Positions 1-7,664 of a stretch of DNA of 34,949 bases are shown one piece after another; position 1 is the stretch's first letter; each line of letters begins with the position of its first letter. The position numbers were made by a program, and so were the translations under genes. Source of the stretch: Natronospirillum sp. (lineage in GTDB: Bacteria > Pseudomonadota > Gammaproteobacteria > Pseudomonadales > Natronospirillaceae); contig NZ_JAIUMC010000022.1 in assembly GCF_022565775.1 (NCBI RefSeq), positions 1 through 34,949 of the forward strand, written 5' to 3'. Below the pieces are notes generated by a model that saw only the letters and a list, made by a program, of their open reading frames with translations, was not told the origin of the DNA and searched no databases.

Positions 1-1919
1 GCTGGTACATCCTGGCCATGGCGCTGATGATCGTGTTCGGCTTTCCGCCGCTGATTCTGGCCAGCATCCTGCTGGAACTGGAACGGGCCGTCGGCATGCC
101 GTTTTTCGACCCGGGCGGCGGCGGTGACCCGCTGCTGTGGCAGCATCTGTTCTGGCTGTTCGGTCATCCCGAGGTGTACATCATCTTCCTTCCCGCGGCC
201 GGCATCGTATCGACACTGATCCCGGTGTTCTCCGGGCGGCCTCTGGTGGGCTATCGCTGGGTGGTACTGTCCATCATCGTGACCGGATTCATCAGCTTCG
301 GCCTCTGGGTACATCACATGTTCACGGTCGGCATTCCGCAGTTGGCGCAGGCCTTCTTCTCGGTGGCCAGCATGCTGGTAGCCGTACCGACGGCGATTCA
401 GGTCTTTGCCTGGCTGGCCACCCTGTGGACGGGGCGGGTGCGCTTCACGCTGCCCATGCTGTGGATCTTCGGCTTTCTGGTGATCTTCGTCTGCGGCGGC
501 CTGACCGGCGTCATGCTGGCGCTGGTGCCCTTCAACTGGCAGGTGCACGACACCCACTTTGTGGTGGCCCACATGCACTATGTGCTGGTCGGTGGCATGT
601 TCTTCCCGCTGATCGCCGGGCTCTACTACTGGCTGCCCCATGCGACCGGACGCATGCCGTCCGAACGTCTGGGTCACTGGGGCTTCTGGCTGACCTTTAT
701 CGGTTTCAATGCCACCTTCTTGCTGATGCACCTGACCGGTCTGCTGGGGATGCCACGCCGGGTCTACACCTACGAAGCCGGGATGGGCTGGGACTGGTTG
801 AACCTGCTCTCCTCCGTTGGCGGCTTCATCATGGCCACCGGTGTGGCCATGATCATTCTGGATCTCCTGCTGCATTCCCGTTTCGGGCGTCGGGCACCCA
901 ACAATCCCTGGCATGCCGACACGCTGGAATGGGCGACCGCCACCCCGCCTGCTTCCTACAATTTTGCCAGCCAGCCCACGGTGACCAGTCGGCATCCGAT
1001 GTGGGATCAGCCAGACGTGGTTCACCAGATGGCCGCAGGCGAGGGCCATCTGGCCGAGATTCAACAGGATCAGCGCGATACCCTGGGTACTGATGCGGTC
1101 ACCGCCAAGGTGACCCAGCGCTGTCATCTGCCCGGCAACACCTGGTTGCCGCTGCTGGCCGCGGGCGCGTTGGCCGTGGTCTGTATCGGGCTGCTGATCC
1201 GCCTCTACCCGCTGGCGGCCGCGGCCTGTGTTGTCGCTGCCGTGATCCTGCTGCGCTGGAGCTGGCTGAATGGTGGTCATCCGCAGGCCGCCCCACTGAC
1301 CGACGCAGAACAGACCAACAATGACGATAACCAGAGTCCACTGCTGGAATCCAGAACCTTCGATGGCCCGGGGCGATGGGGCATGATCGTCACGATGATG
1401 GCCAATGGCACGCTTTACGCCTCGCTGCTGTTCGGCTGGTTCTACCTGTGGACAGCCTCGCCCCAGTGGTCGGCCCCGGCTGACAGTCCGCTGCCGGCCC
1501 TGCCGCTGATCACCAGCGCTCTGCTGGCGACGGTGCTGACGCTGCTCTACCGCCGACAGGTGAGCGCTCTGCGGGCCGGGCAGGATCAGCAACTGACCGT
1601 CTGGCTGGCTGGCCTGACCCTATTGGGCGCGCTGATTACCGGCATGGTGCTCTGGGTGCTGATCAGTGCCCCGCTGGCAGCCACCGAACTGGCCCATGAT
1701 GCCGTGCTGACGGTCATGCTGATTTATCTGTTTTGGCACAGTGGCCTGGCCACTGTGCTTACCGGCCTGCAAACGCTGCGGGCCAAGCTCGGCTATGTCT
1801 CGGCCCGTCTGCCCTATGAGGCCGCGGTATTGCAGCCCTTCTGGGTGTACACCAGCGGCGTCTTCTGGCTGAGCCTGGCGGCCTTCATCGGCCTGCCGAT
1901 GGCCTGGGGAGGCGGCTGA
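1..1919 (+). CDS. Cytochrome c oxidase subunit I/III fusion (5' end outside window)
   Basis: This is the C-terminal part of a haem-copper oxidase catalytic subunit in the inner membrane, which reduces O2 and pumps protons. The reading frame is open to the first base, so the N-terminus lies outside the window. Numbering from the Met at base 18, GHPEVY (about 49-54) carries a CuB histidine, the D-channel glutamate and the tyrosine that cross-links to it. HH at 99-100 supplies the other CuB ligands, and VAHMHY (about 183-188) holds the axial histidines of haem a3 and haem a. These mark an A-type oxidase. After a hydrophilic linker (about 290-385) come further membrane segments. From about 455, a stretch starting GRWGMIVTMMANGTLYASLL resembles subunit III, so I and III are fused. 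The usual K-channel lysine of the PTGIK motif is Gln here (PTAIQ, about residue 128). It is followed closely by two more genes of the same operon. Confidence 0.93.
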   Translation, partial: WYILAMALMIVFGFPPLILASILLELERAVGMPFFDPGGGGDPLLWQHLFWLFGHPEVYIIFLPAAGIVSTLIPVFSGRPLVGYRWVVLSIIVTGFISFGLWVHHMFTVGIPQLAQAFFSVASMLVAVPTAIQVFAWLATLWTGRVRFTLPMLWIFGFLVIFVCGGLTGVMLALVPFNWQVHDTHFVVAHMHYVLVGGMFFPLIAGLYYWLPHATGRMPSERLGHWGFWLTFIGFNATFLLMHLTGLLGMPRRVYTYEAGMGWDWLNLLSSVGGFIMATGVAMIILDLLLHSRFGRRAPNNPWHADTLEWATATPPASYNFASQPTVTSRHPMWDQPDVVHQMAAGEGHLAEIQQDQRDTLGTDAVTAKVTQRCHLPGNTWLPLLAAGALAVVCIGLLIRLYPLAAAACVVAAVILLRWSWLNGGHPQAAPLTDAEQTNNDDNQSPLLESRTFDGPGRWGMIVTMMANGTLYASLLFGWFYLWTASPQWSAPADSPLPALPLITSALLATVLTLLYRRQVSALRAGQDQQLTVWLAGLTLLGALITGMVLWVLISAPLAATELAHDAVLTVMLIYLFWHSGLATVLTGLQTLRAKLGYVSARLPYEAAVLQPFWVYTSGVFWLSLAAFIGLPMAWGGG

Positions 1920-1921
1920 TA

Positions 1922-2266
1922 ATGCTGAATCCGAAACACCCCCTGCAACTGGCGCTGGGCCTCACGGTCTGGAGTGTCTGGTTTGTGGCCTTGTACGGCG
2001 GCCTGTCCGTGGTTTGTGCGTTTGCACCACCAGCCCCAGAAGCCGGCCCCTGGACGGCATTGAATGCTGGCCTGCTGGCACTGACTCTGGTCACCACGGC
2101 ACTGCTGGCTTGGTGGGGATGGCGCTGCTGGCAGGCCAGTGCACACACGGAGCAGGGCAGTAACGCCCGACTGATTACCCGTGTCTCCGCTGGCTGCCAT
2201 CTGCTGGCCGCGCTCGCCACCCTGATGATCGGTCTGCCGGCAGCCGTGCTGCCCGCCTGTATCTGA
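1922..2266 (+). CDS. Small membrane protein of the oxidase operon
   Basis: This 114-residue protein has about three hydrophobic segments (roughly residues 9-36, 46-66 and 84-110) and no motif I recognise. It starts 2 bases after the oxidase stop codon, and its own TGA overlaps the ATG of the next gene by one base (TGATG), so the three genes look translationally coupled. Small uncharacterised membrane proteins are common between the fused oxidase subunit and CtaG in such operons. An accessory role in oxidase assembly is inferred from position only. Confidence 0.75.
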   Translation: MLNPKHPLQLALGLTVWSVWFVALYGGLSVVCAFAPPAPEAGPWTALNAGLLALTLVTTALLAWWGWRCWQASAHTEQGSNARLITRVSAGCHLLAALATLMIGLPAAVLPACI

Positions 2267-3063
2267 TGCGGTACCCGCTGGCTCTCGCTGTCGGCTTGTT
2301 GCTGCTCAGCCCCGGCGCTTTCGCCCATGAGCCGGCTGCTGATGGCCAGATCTGGGCCCTGCTCCCCCCTCTGCTTATTTTACTGGTGGCATTGTGCTGG
2401 TGGCGCGGTGCCTGGGCTACCCCTCCCCCCCTGTACCGCATGATCGGTGTGCAACTGGCGCTGGCGGGCGGTCTTTTGACCCTGATCGGCCCGCTGGATC
2501 AGTGGGCGCACACGGGGACCGGCCCCCATATGGTGCAGCATATGCTGATGATCGGACTGATTGCCCCGGCCTGGGTATTGCTGCGGCCGCAGGCACAACT
2601 GGTGCGCGGCGCGGGCCGTCTTGGGCAGTCGTTGATAGGGGGGGTGGGGTACCTGGCACGGCATCCGCTGTGGATGGCTTACTTGCATGGGGGCGTCATC
2701 TGGCTGTGGCATCTGCCGGTTGTCTATGACCTGGCGTTGGATCACGCCGCTTGGCATGCGGCGGAACACCTAAGTTTTCTGCTCACCGCCGTTCTGTTCT
2801 GGTGGGCGGTGCTGTCGACCAGCGCACGGCGCACGCCCTTTGCCCTGCTGGCGCTGCTGCTGACCCTGATGCACACCGGTTTTCTCGGCGCCATCATGAC
2901 CTTTGCCCGCGAACCCTTCTATGCCGATGCCCGCGACCTGCAGGACCAGCAACTGGCCGGTCTGATCATGTGGGTGCTGGGCGGCATTCCCTATCTGCTG
3001 GCGGCGGGCTGGGTGACCCGACGCTGGCTGCTGCATCTGTCACGGCGCATGGCAAACGCCTGA
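2266..3063 (+). CDS. ctaG: CtaG-family cytochrome c oxidase assembly protein
   Basis: A 265-residue polytopic membrane protein of the caa3-type CtaG family, thought to help deliver copper to the oxidase. It starts with a signal-like hydrophobic segment (1-20) and then has about six to seven further membrane segments. Characteristic histidine/methionine-rich motifs are MVQHMLMIGLIAPAWVLL (about 87-104) and HGGVIWLWHLPVVYDLAL (about 141-158), then AWHAAEHLSFLL. These are the likely metal-binding positions. It is the last gene of the oxidase operon, and a 69-base gap follows before gph. It is not the soluble Cox11-type chaperone also sometimes called CtaG. The family is clear, the mechanism is not. 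Confidence 0.85.
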   Translation: MRYPLALAVGLLLLSPGAFAHEPAADGQIWALLPPLLILLVALCWWRGAWATPPPLYRMIGVQLALAGGLLTLIGPLDQWAHTGTGPHMVQHMLMIGLIAPAWVLLRPQAQLVRGAGRLGQSLIGGVGYLARHPLWMAYLHGGVIWLWHLPVVYDLALDHAAWHAAEHLSFLLTAVLFWWAVLSTSARRTPFALLALLLTLMHTGFLGAIMTFAREPFYADARDLQDQQLAGLIMWVLGGIPYLLAAGWVTRRWLLHLSRRMANA

Positions 3064-3132
3064 GCCATACCCATTGGGTTTGATTTGCCCTATCCTGCTG
3101 ACCCATTCAGATAATGCAAGGAGCCGTCATCC

Positions 3133-3795
3133 ATGACATTGAAAGCAGTCCTGTTCGATCTGGACGGCACCCTGGTCGACAGTGTTCCCGGCATTCATCA
3201 GGCCGTTGATCAGGTGCTGCAGGCGCGGCAGGGGCGAACCTGCACAGTGGAGGATGTTAGACGCTGGGTGGGCAATGGCCCTCGCGTGCTGATGCAGCGC
3301 GCACTCGGGGAAGACAGCTCCGAAGCGGACCAGCGTGCTGCACTGGTAGACTTCGAAGCGGCCTATGCCGAAACAGTATTCAACGGCCAGCTCTATCCCG
3401 GCGTGACCGAAGGCCTGACCCGACTGCGCGCGGCCGGGCTGCAGCTGGCCTGCCTGACCAACAAGCCCTGGCCTTTTACCCAGCCGATTCTGCACCATCT
3501 GGGCCTGGCCGATTTTTTTGCCACGGTGATCTGCGGCGATCAGGTGGACCAACCCAAACCCCATCCGGAAAGCCTGGCGCTGGCCTGTGAACGTCTGGTG
3601 GTATCCATCGAGGAGACTGTGATGGTGGGTGACTCGATCAATGACCTGGCACCGGCTCAGGCACTGAACATGCCCAGAGTGGCTGTGACCTATGGCTATC
3701 ATCAGGGCGAGGATCTGACGCGCTTCCAGCCCGATCTGATGGCCGACGACTTCACGGACGTCGTGTCATTCGCCCTGCAGCGTCAGCACCAGTGA
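3133..3795 (+). CDS. gph: Phosphoglycolate phosphatase (HAD family)
   Basis: A 220-residue cytosolic HAD hydrolase that dephosphorylates 2-phosphoglycolate, a product of oxidative DNA-end repair and of metabolism. HAD motif I is LFDLDGTLVDS at residues 7-17, with the nucleophile Asp and the acid/base Asp two residues on. Motif II is the CLTNK segment near 110. The lysine of QPKPHPE (near 140) and the motif IV acidic pair in VMVGDSINDLAPA (near 160) complete the site. AAGGAG at about 3117-3122 gives a good ribosome binding site for the chosen ATG. Length and motifs fit Gph well, although other phosphoglycolate-like HAD enzymes cannot be excluded. Its last 30 bases overlap the convergent yjbQ gene. 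Confidence 0.88.
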   Translation: MTLKAVLFDLDGTLVDSVPGIHQAVDQVLQARQGRTCTVEDVRRWVGNGPRVLMQRALGEDSSEADQRAALVDFEAAYAETVFNGQLYPGVTEGLTRLRAAGLQLACLTNKPWPFTQPILHHLGLADFFATVICGDQVDQPKPHPESLALACERLVVSIEETVMVGDSINDLAPAQALNMPRVAVTYGYHQGEDLTRFQPDLMADDFTDVVSFALQRQHQ

Positions 3796-4194
3796 CCGAC
3801 TGCCGGCGCGATTGCGGTGCTCGCCAAGATACACCCCTTGCCAGGTGCCAAGATTGATCCGCCCGCCGGTGATCGGCAGGGTCAGTTCGCAGCCCAGCAG
3901 GCTGGACTTGAAGTGCGCCGGCAGATCATCCGGGCCTTCGTAGGTGTGTTCATAGCCTTCACCGGGATGCACATCCGGCGCCAGCCGGTTGATAAAGGTC
4001 TCGAAATCACTGCGCACTGACGGGTCGGCGTTTTCATTGACGGTCAGGCTGGCCGAGGTGTGCTTGAGCAGCAGATGCACCAGCCCGACTTCCACCACCG
4101 GAGCCTGCGCCAGCGCCGATTCGATCTCGTCGGTGATCAGATGAAAGCCTCTCGACCGGGGGCGCAGGCGGATTTCGGTTTGCCAGAAAGTCAT
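3766..4194 (-). CDS. yjbQ: YjbQ family protein (UPF0047)
   Basis: A 142-residue protein of the YjbQ/UPF0047 family. Members show weak thiamine-phosphate synthase activity when overproduced, but the true role is unsettled. The family block HLLLKHTSASLTVNENADP (about 40-58) contains the conserved His and Asn/Asp residues of the metal-binding site, and GEYEHT-like (GEGYEHTYEGPDDLPAHFKS) and GTWQGVYLGEHR segments follow. The ATG at 4194 is chosen because GGAG lies 7-8 bases upstream; an in-frame TTG two codons earlier overlaps the spacer. It lies 27 bases downstream of ileS on the same strand and probably shares its transcript. Its 3' end overlaps gph by 30 bases. Confidence 0.88.
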   Translation of the reverse strand: MTFWQTEIRLRPRSRGFHLITDEIESALAQAPVVEVGLVHLLLKHTSASLTVNENADPSVRSDFETFINRLAPDVHPGEGYEHTYEGPDDLPAHFKSSLLGCELTLPITGGRINLGTWQGVYLGEHRNRAGSRSLVLTLQGE

Positions 4195-4221
4195 TCTCAA
4201 CTCCGGATGCTGGTATGAAGG

Positions 4222-7200
4222 CTAATTCAGTTTCCTAATGGTCATGCCAAAGTGCAAGTTGTCGATATCAAAGGTGTGTTCGGCACCATGGCCAGCCACT
4301 TCATCGGTTGCCTGCAACTCGCTGCAAAAGGTTTCACGGGCAATATGGTCCCGGTGCTCGGTAATTGCAGCAGCGAGCTCGGCATCGGCCTGGTATGTCA
4401 CCTCAATGCGGTCCGTCAGGTTGAGCCCCAACGCCTTGCGGGTTTTCTGGATCCGATTGACGACTTCCCGCGCCCGACCTTCGGCAATCAGGGCATCGTT
4501 CAGCGTGCAGTCCATATCGATCGAGATAAAACGGTTGGACAGTGCTTCGGTGCCCGCCTTGGCTTCGCGGAACAGTAGAATGTCGTCATTGCTGAACCGT
4601 TCGCCTTCCAGCAGCAGTTCGCCACCGTCTCTCAGTTGATGGAGCTGTTCGGCATTCAGGTTTTCGATCAGCGGTTTGAACTTCTTGAAGGCCTTGCCCA
4701 GACGTTTGCCCAGCACTGCCGAGTTGGGCTTGGCATGGAACGCAATATAGTCGGCTTCTGCAGTCGTGTAGTCCACCTGCTTCACATTGAGTTCGGCCTT
4801 GATGTAGTCCTCCAACCGCGCAATCTCATCCAGCATGGATTGATCCTGATGAATGATGGTCAGACGTGCCAGCGGCACCTTGGTCTTGATCTTCACCTGG
4901 TTGCGCTTCTGGCGACCCAGCAGAATGATGTTCTGCATGCGCGCTACAGCGGCTTCCAGTCTGGTCCGGATCAGGTCTTCCTCCGCCTCCGGGTAGCTGC
5001 ACAGGTGCACGGACTCGGGTACGGCACCGGCAGCACAGGCCCTGAGCTGCTGGAACACATGTTCGGCCAGAAACGGGGCAAAGGGCGCCATGCTGATATT
5101 GAGTTCGTGCAGGGTACGGTACAGGGTTTCAAAAGCTGCCACTTTGTCCGGCGACATGCCCTCCGCCCAGAAACGCGACCGGTTCAGGCGGATGTACCAG
5201 TTGGTCAGGTCCTCAATGAACTCGAACAGTTCGGGCACGACATTGTAGAGCCGGTAGGCCGCCATCTCACGGGCGATATTGGCTTTCAGGCTCTGCAGTC
5301 GAGACAGGATCCACTGATCGGTAATATTGTCTGAAACAGCAGCCTTGCTGCTGGACTGCCAGCCATCAATGTCCGCGTAGGTTTGCAGGAAGCGGAAGGC
5401 GTTGTACCAGGGCAGCAGGATCCGCCTGACCATGTCCCTGACGCCGGTATCGGTAAAGCGCTGCTCCTCGCCTTTGACCAGACCGGAATTGATCAGGTAC
5501 AGGCGCAACGCGTCGGCGCCATATTGTTCCATCAGCAAGTCAGGCGGCGTGTAGTTCTGCAGACGCTTGGACATCTTCTTGCCGTCTTCGGCCATCACGA
5601 TGCCATTGACGATGACATTCCGGAACGCTGGCTGGTCAAACAGGGCCGTGCCCAGTACCAGCAGGGTGTAGAACCAGCCGCGCGTCTGATCGAGGCCTTC
5701 GGCAATGTATTCGGCCGGGAAACCGGCCTTGAACAGGTCCTGATTCTCGAACGGATAATGCAACTGGGCATAGGGCATCGAGCCGGACTCGAACCAGCAA
5801 TCCAGCACTTCTTCGACCCGGCGGTAAGTGCCGGGCTCCCCCTCCAGCTGAAAGGTCAGGTTGTCGACATGCTCCCGGTGCAGGTCTGCCACGCGCACCC
5901 CTGTATAGTGCTCCAGCTCGTCAATCGAGCCGATACAGATACGGTGGTCGGTTTCATCATTGATCCAGATGGGCAAGGGTGTGCCCCAGTAGCGATTGCG
6001 CGACACGCTCCAGTCGATGGCATTGTCGAGCCAGTTGCCCATGCGACCGTCACGGATATGCTCCGGCACCCAGTTGATCTGCTGGTTGAGTTCGCCAATG
6101 CGGTGCTTGATCTGCTCGACCTTCACATACCAGGACGGAATCGTGCGGTAGATGATCGGCGTGTCGGAACGCGGACAGAACGGATAGCTGTGCTCGATCA
6201 CCTCATGGCTGTACAGCGAGCCACTGTCCCTGAGTCGGCGGATGATGCCCTTGTCGGCGTCCTTGACATACTGCCCGGCGAAATCGCCGACCTCATCGGT
6301 AAAGCGACCATTCTGATCCAGCGGGCATACCAGCGCCGCAATGCCGTTGGTGTTCATGACCCGGAAGTCATCCTCACCAAAGGCGGGGGCCATATGGACA
6401 ACGCCGGTGCCACTGTCGGTGGTGACGTAGGCATCGGCCAGCACCTGAAACGCGCCTTCATCCTCCATTGCGGCAAAATAGGGAAACAGGGGCTCGTAGC
6501 GTCTGCCGACCAGTTCGCTGCCCCTGAGCTCGGCCTCAACCACCAGGTTGCGTGATTTGCCCACCTCGCCCAGTCGTGCCCGGGCCAGATAGAAACGCAG
6601 ATCGCGTTCACTGTCATGGACGCGCACATAGTCGATATCGGCATTGACGCACAGGCCAAGATTGGAGGGCAGGGTCCAGGGGGTGGTGGTCCAGGCTGCA
6701 ATATGCGCGTCTTCGTCCTGCAGCTTGAACAGCACGGTGACGGAGGGGTCCTGCACGTTCTGATAGTTGGTGCCTGCTTCAAAGTTGGACAGCACGGTGC
6801 CCAGGGCCGTTGAATACGGCACGACCTTGACGCTCTGGTAGACCAGTTCCTTGTCCCACAGCTGCTTCATGACCCACCACACGGACTCCATGTACCAGGG
6901 TTCCATGGTCTTGTAGTCATTGCGGAAGTCGACCCAGCGACCAATGCGGGTAATGGTCTTTTCCCATTCCCGGGTATAACGCTGCACGATGCTGCGGCAG
7001 GCGTCGTTGTAGCCCTTCAGGCCGAGTTTGGTCACGGCTTCCTGGGCCGACATGCCCAACGATTTGTCGATCTCGTGCTCGATCGGCAGCCCGTGACAAT
7101 CCCAGCCAAAGCGGCGCTGCACGTAATGGCCCTTCATGGTGTAGTAGCGCGGCATGACGTCCTTGAGGGTGGAGCCGACCAGATGACCGTGGTGTGGCAA

Positions 7201-7398
7201 CCCGGTGGCGAACGGCGGGCCATCATAGAAGATATAGGGCTTGCCATTGCGGGTCTGGGCCAGAGACTTTTGGAACACCTCCGCCTCTGCCCAGAACCGC
7301 AATACCTGGTGTTCGGTGTCGACAAAGGAAAAACTGCCGGCCTCGGTGTCGGGTTTGCCGGTGGTTGTACTGCTGTCAGTACCGGCTGAGTCAGCCAT
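4222..7398 (-). CDS. ileS: Isoleucyl-tRNA synthetase, long (type 2) form
   Basis: A class Ia synthetase that charges tRNA-Ile in the cytosol. From the chosen Met (second of two close ATGs, 9 bases after AGGAG at 7408-7412) it has 1058 residues. The HIGH-type signature is HHGH (about 69-72). The CP1 editing domain has WTTTPWTLPSN (about 236-246) and GTGVVHMAPAFGEDD (about 330-344). The catalytic loop is KKMSKR (about 607-612). WFESGSMPYAQ and the long C-terminal part without an obvious zinc-binding Cys cluster match the eukaryote-like type 2 IleRS (IleS2) rather than the E. coli type of about 940 residues. Type 2 enzymes are generally tolerant of mupirocin. This is family knowledge, not shown here. 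The gene is preceded by an Ile-codon leader peptide and a terminator (7453-7573) that should attenuate its transcription. yjbQ follows. Confidence 0.95.
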   Translation of the reverse strand: MADSAGTDSSTTTGKPDTEAGSFSFVDTEHQVLRFWAEAEVFQKSLAQTRNGKPYIFYDGPPFATGLPHHGHLVGSTLKDVMPRYYTMKGHYVQRRFGWDCHGLPIEHEIDKSLGMSAQEAVTKLGLKGYNDACRSIVQRYTREWEKTITRIGRWVDFRNDYKTMEPWYMESVWWVMKQLWDKELVYQSVKVVPYSTALGTVLSNFEAGTNYQNVQDPSVTVLFKLQDEDAHIAAWTTTPWTLPSNLGLCVNADIDYVRVHDSERDLRFYLARARLGEVGKSRNLVVEAELRGSELVGRRYEPLFPYFAAMEDEGAFQVLADAYVTTDSGTGVVHMAPAFGEDDFRVMNTNGIAALVCPLDQNGRFTDEVGDFAGQYVKDADKGIIRRLRDSGSLYSHEVIEHSYPFCPRSDTPIIYRTIPSWYVKVEQIKHRIGELNQQINWVPEHIRDGRMGNWLDNAIDWSVSRNRYWGTPLPIWINDETDHRICIGSIDELEHYTGVRVADLHREHVDNLTFQLEGEPGTYRRVEEVLDCWFESGSMPYAQLHYPFENQDLFKAGFPAEYIAEGLDQTRGWFYTLLVLGTALFDQPAFRNVIVNGIVMAEDGKKMSKRLQNYTPPDLLMEQYGADALRLYLINSGLVKGEEQRFTDTGVRDMVRRILLPWYNAFRFLQTYADIDGWQSSSKAAVSDNITDQWILSRLQSLKANIAREMAAYRLYNVVPELFEFIEDLTNWYIRLNRSRFWAEGMSPDKVAAFETLYRTLHELNISMAPFAPFLAEHVFQQLRACAAGAVPESVHLCSYPEAEEDLIRTRLEAAVARMQNIILLGRQKRNQVKIKTKVPLARLTIIHQDQSMLDEIARLEDYIKAELNVKQVDYTTAEADYIAFHAKPNSAVLGKRLGKAFKKFKPLIENLNAEQLHQLRDGGELLLEGERFSNDDILLFREAKAGTEALSNRFISIDMDCTLNDALIAEGRAREVVNRIQKTRKALGLNLTDRIEVTYQADAELAAAITEHRDHIARETFCSELQATDEVAGHGAEHTFDIDNLHFGMTIRKLN

Positions 7399-7452
7399 GG
7401 TATCCATCTCCTGATTTCTGCAGATTCAGCCCGTGAATCTTTTCTTTGGCAC

Positions 7453-7481
7453 AAAAAAAACCCGCCGGGTGGCGGGTTTTT
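7453..7481 (-). terminator. Attenuator terminator in the ileS leader
   Basis: Read on the minus strand, AAAAACCCGCC, a four-base ACCC loop and GGCGGGTTTTT form an 11-bp stem (7471-7481 with 7456-7466) that runs into eight Ts (7453-7460). It lies 24 bases after the stop of the leader peptide and 54 bases before the ileS start, so it ends transcripts before ileS. On the plus strand the same stem has only a short T run. The left arm can instead pair with an upstream segment (see the antiterminator entry). Confidence 0.9.
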
Positions 7482-7530
7482 CAAATTATTGCGACAAGCA
7501 CGCGCTAATCCGACCCACCACTGTCGTGCT
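7469..7530 (-). promoter_or_regulatory. Antiterminator / alternative pairing of the ileS attenuator
   Basis: On the minus strand GTGGTGGGT (7521-7513) can pair with ACCCGCCAC (7477-7469) over nine positions with one G-U wobble. This consumes the left arm of the terminator. The first segment lies at leader codons 18-20, between the Ile codons and the stop, where a ribosome finishing the leader would cover it. A second pairing, AGCACG (7530-7525) with CGTGCT (7502-7497), would hold the first segment in a loop and could act as the 1:2 structure. The pairings are seen in the sequence. Their regulatory use is inferred by analogy with trp, his and pheST attenuators. Confidence 0.75.
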
Positions 7531-7573
7531 GGATAATGGATATAATGGTGGCGTAAGCGGCGTGACGTCTCAT
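7505..7573 (-). CDS. ileS leader peptide with four Ile codons
   Basis: A 22-codon ORF begins with ATG at 7573-7571 and ends with TAG at 7507-7505. Codons 8-15 read ATIISIIQ, with codons 10, 11, 13 and 14 being ATT, ATA, ATT and ATC. So all three isoleucine codons appear, including the rare ATA read by the lysidine-modified tRNA. An in-frame TAA five codons upstream and the absence of other starts fix the 5' end. No clear Shine-Dalgarno sequence precedes the ATG, which is a weakness. A possible -35 (TTGACT, 7610-7605) would put the transcript start close to the ATG. The peptide itself probably has no function: stalling on Ile codons when charged tRNA-Ile is scarce would favour the antiterminator and raise ileS expression. 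Confidence 0.8.
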   Translation of the reverse strand: MRRHAAYATIISIIQHDSGGSD

Positions 7574-7575
7574 AG

Positions 7576-7610
7576 CTTTGCAGAGTTAGTGATTTGCGAC
7601 GCAAAGTCAA
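7576..7610 (-). promoter_or_regulatory. Palindrome and possible promoter upstream of the ileS leader
   Basis: TTTGCG-A-CGCAAA (7593-7605) is a perfect 13-base palindrome. It sits directly after TTGACT (minus strand, 7610-7605), a 4 to 5 of 6 match to a -35 box. The best -10 candidates around 7582-7588 (TAACTC or AACTCT) are poor. CTTTGC (7576-7581) and GCAAAG (7601-7606) form a second, overlapping inverted repeat. The layout would suit an operator between promoter boxes, but a promoter is not convincing on sequence alone. Confidence 0.35.
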
Positions 7611-7664
7611 GTGGCGGAAGTTCGTCGGTAATCCATTCCAGCCAGTCGGACCGTCGCCACGCTC

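Noticed and set aside
3085-3125. GATAAT near 3110 as a -10 box for gph
   Set aside because: The resulting start site would fall inside the ribosome binding site, and the best -35 is 19 bases away and weak.
7485-7560. Tandem Trp codons (TGGTGG) before the ileS terminator, suggesting a trp-type leader peptide
   Set aside because: That frame has no start codon nearby; the only short ORF with a start and stop in the right place uses the Ile frame, which fits the downstream gene.
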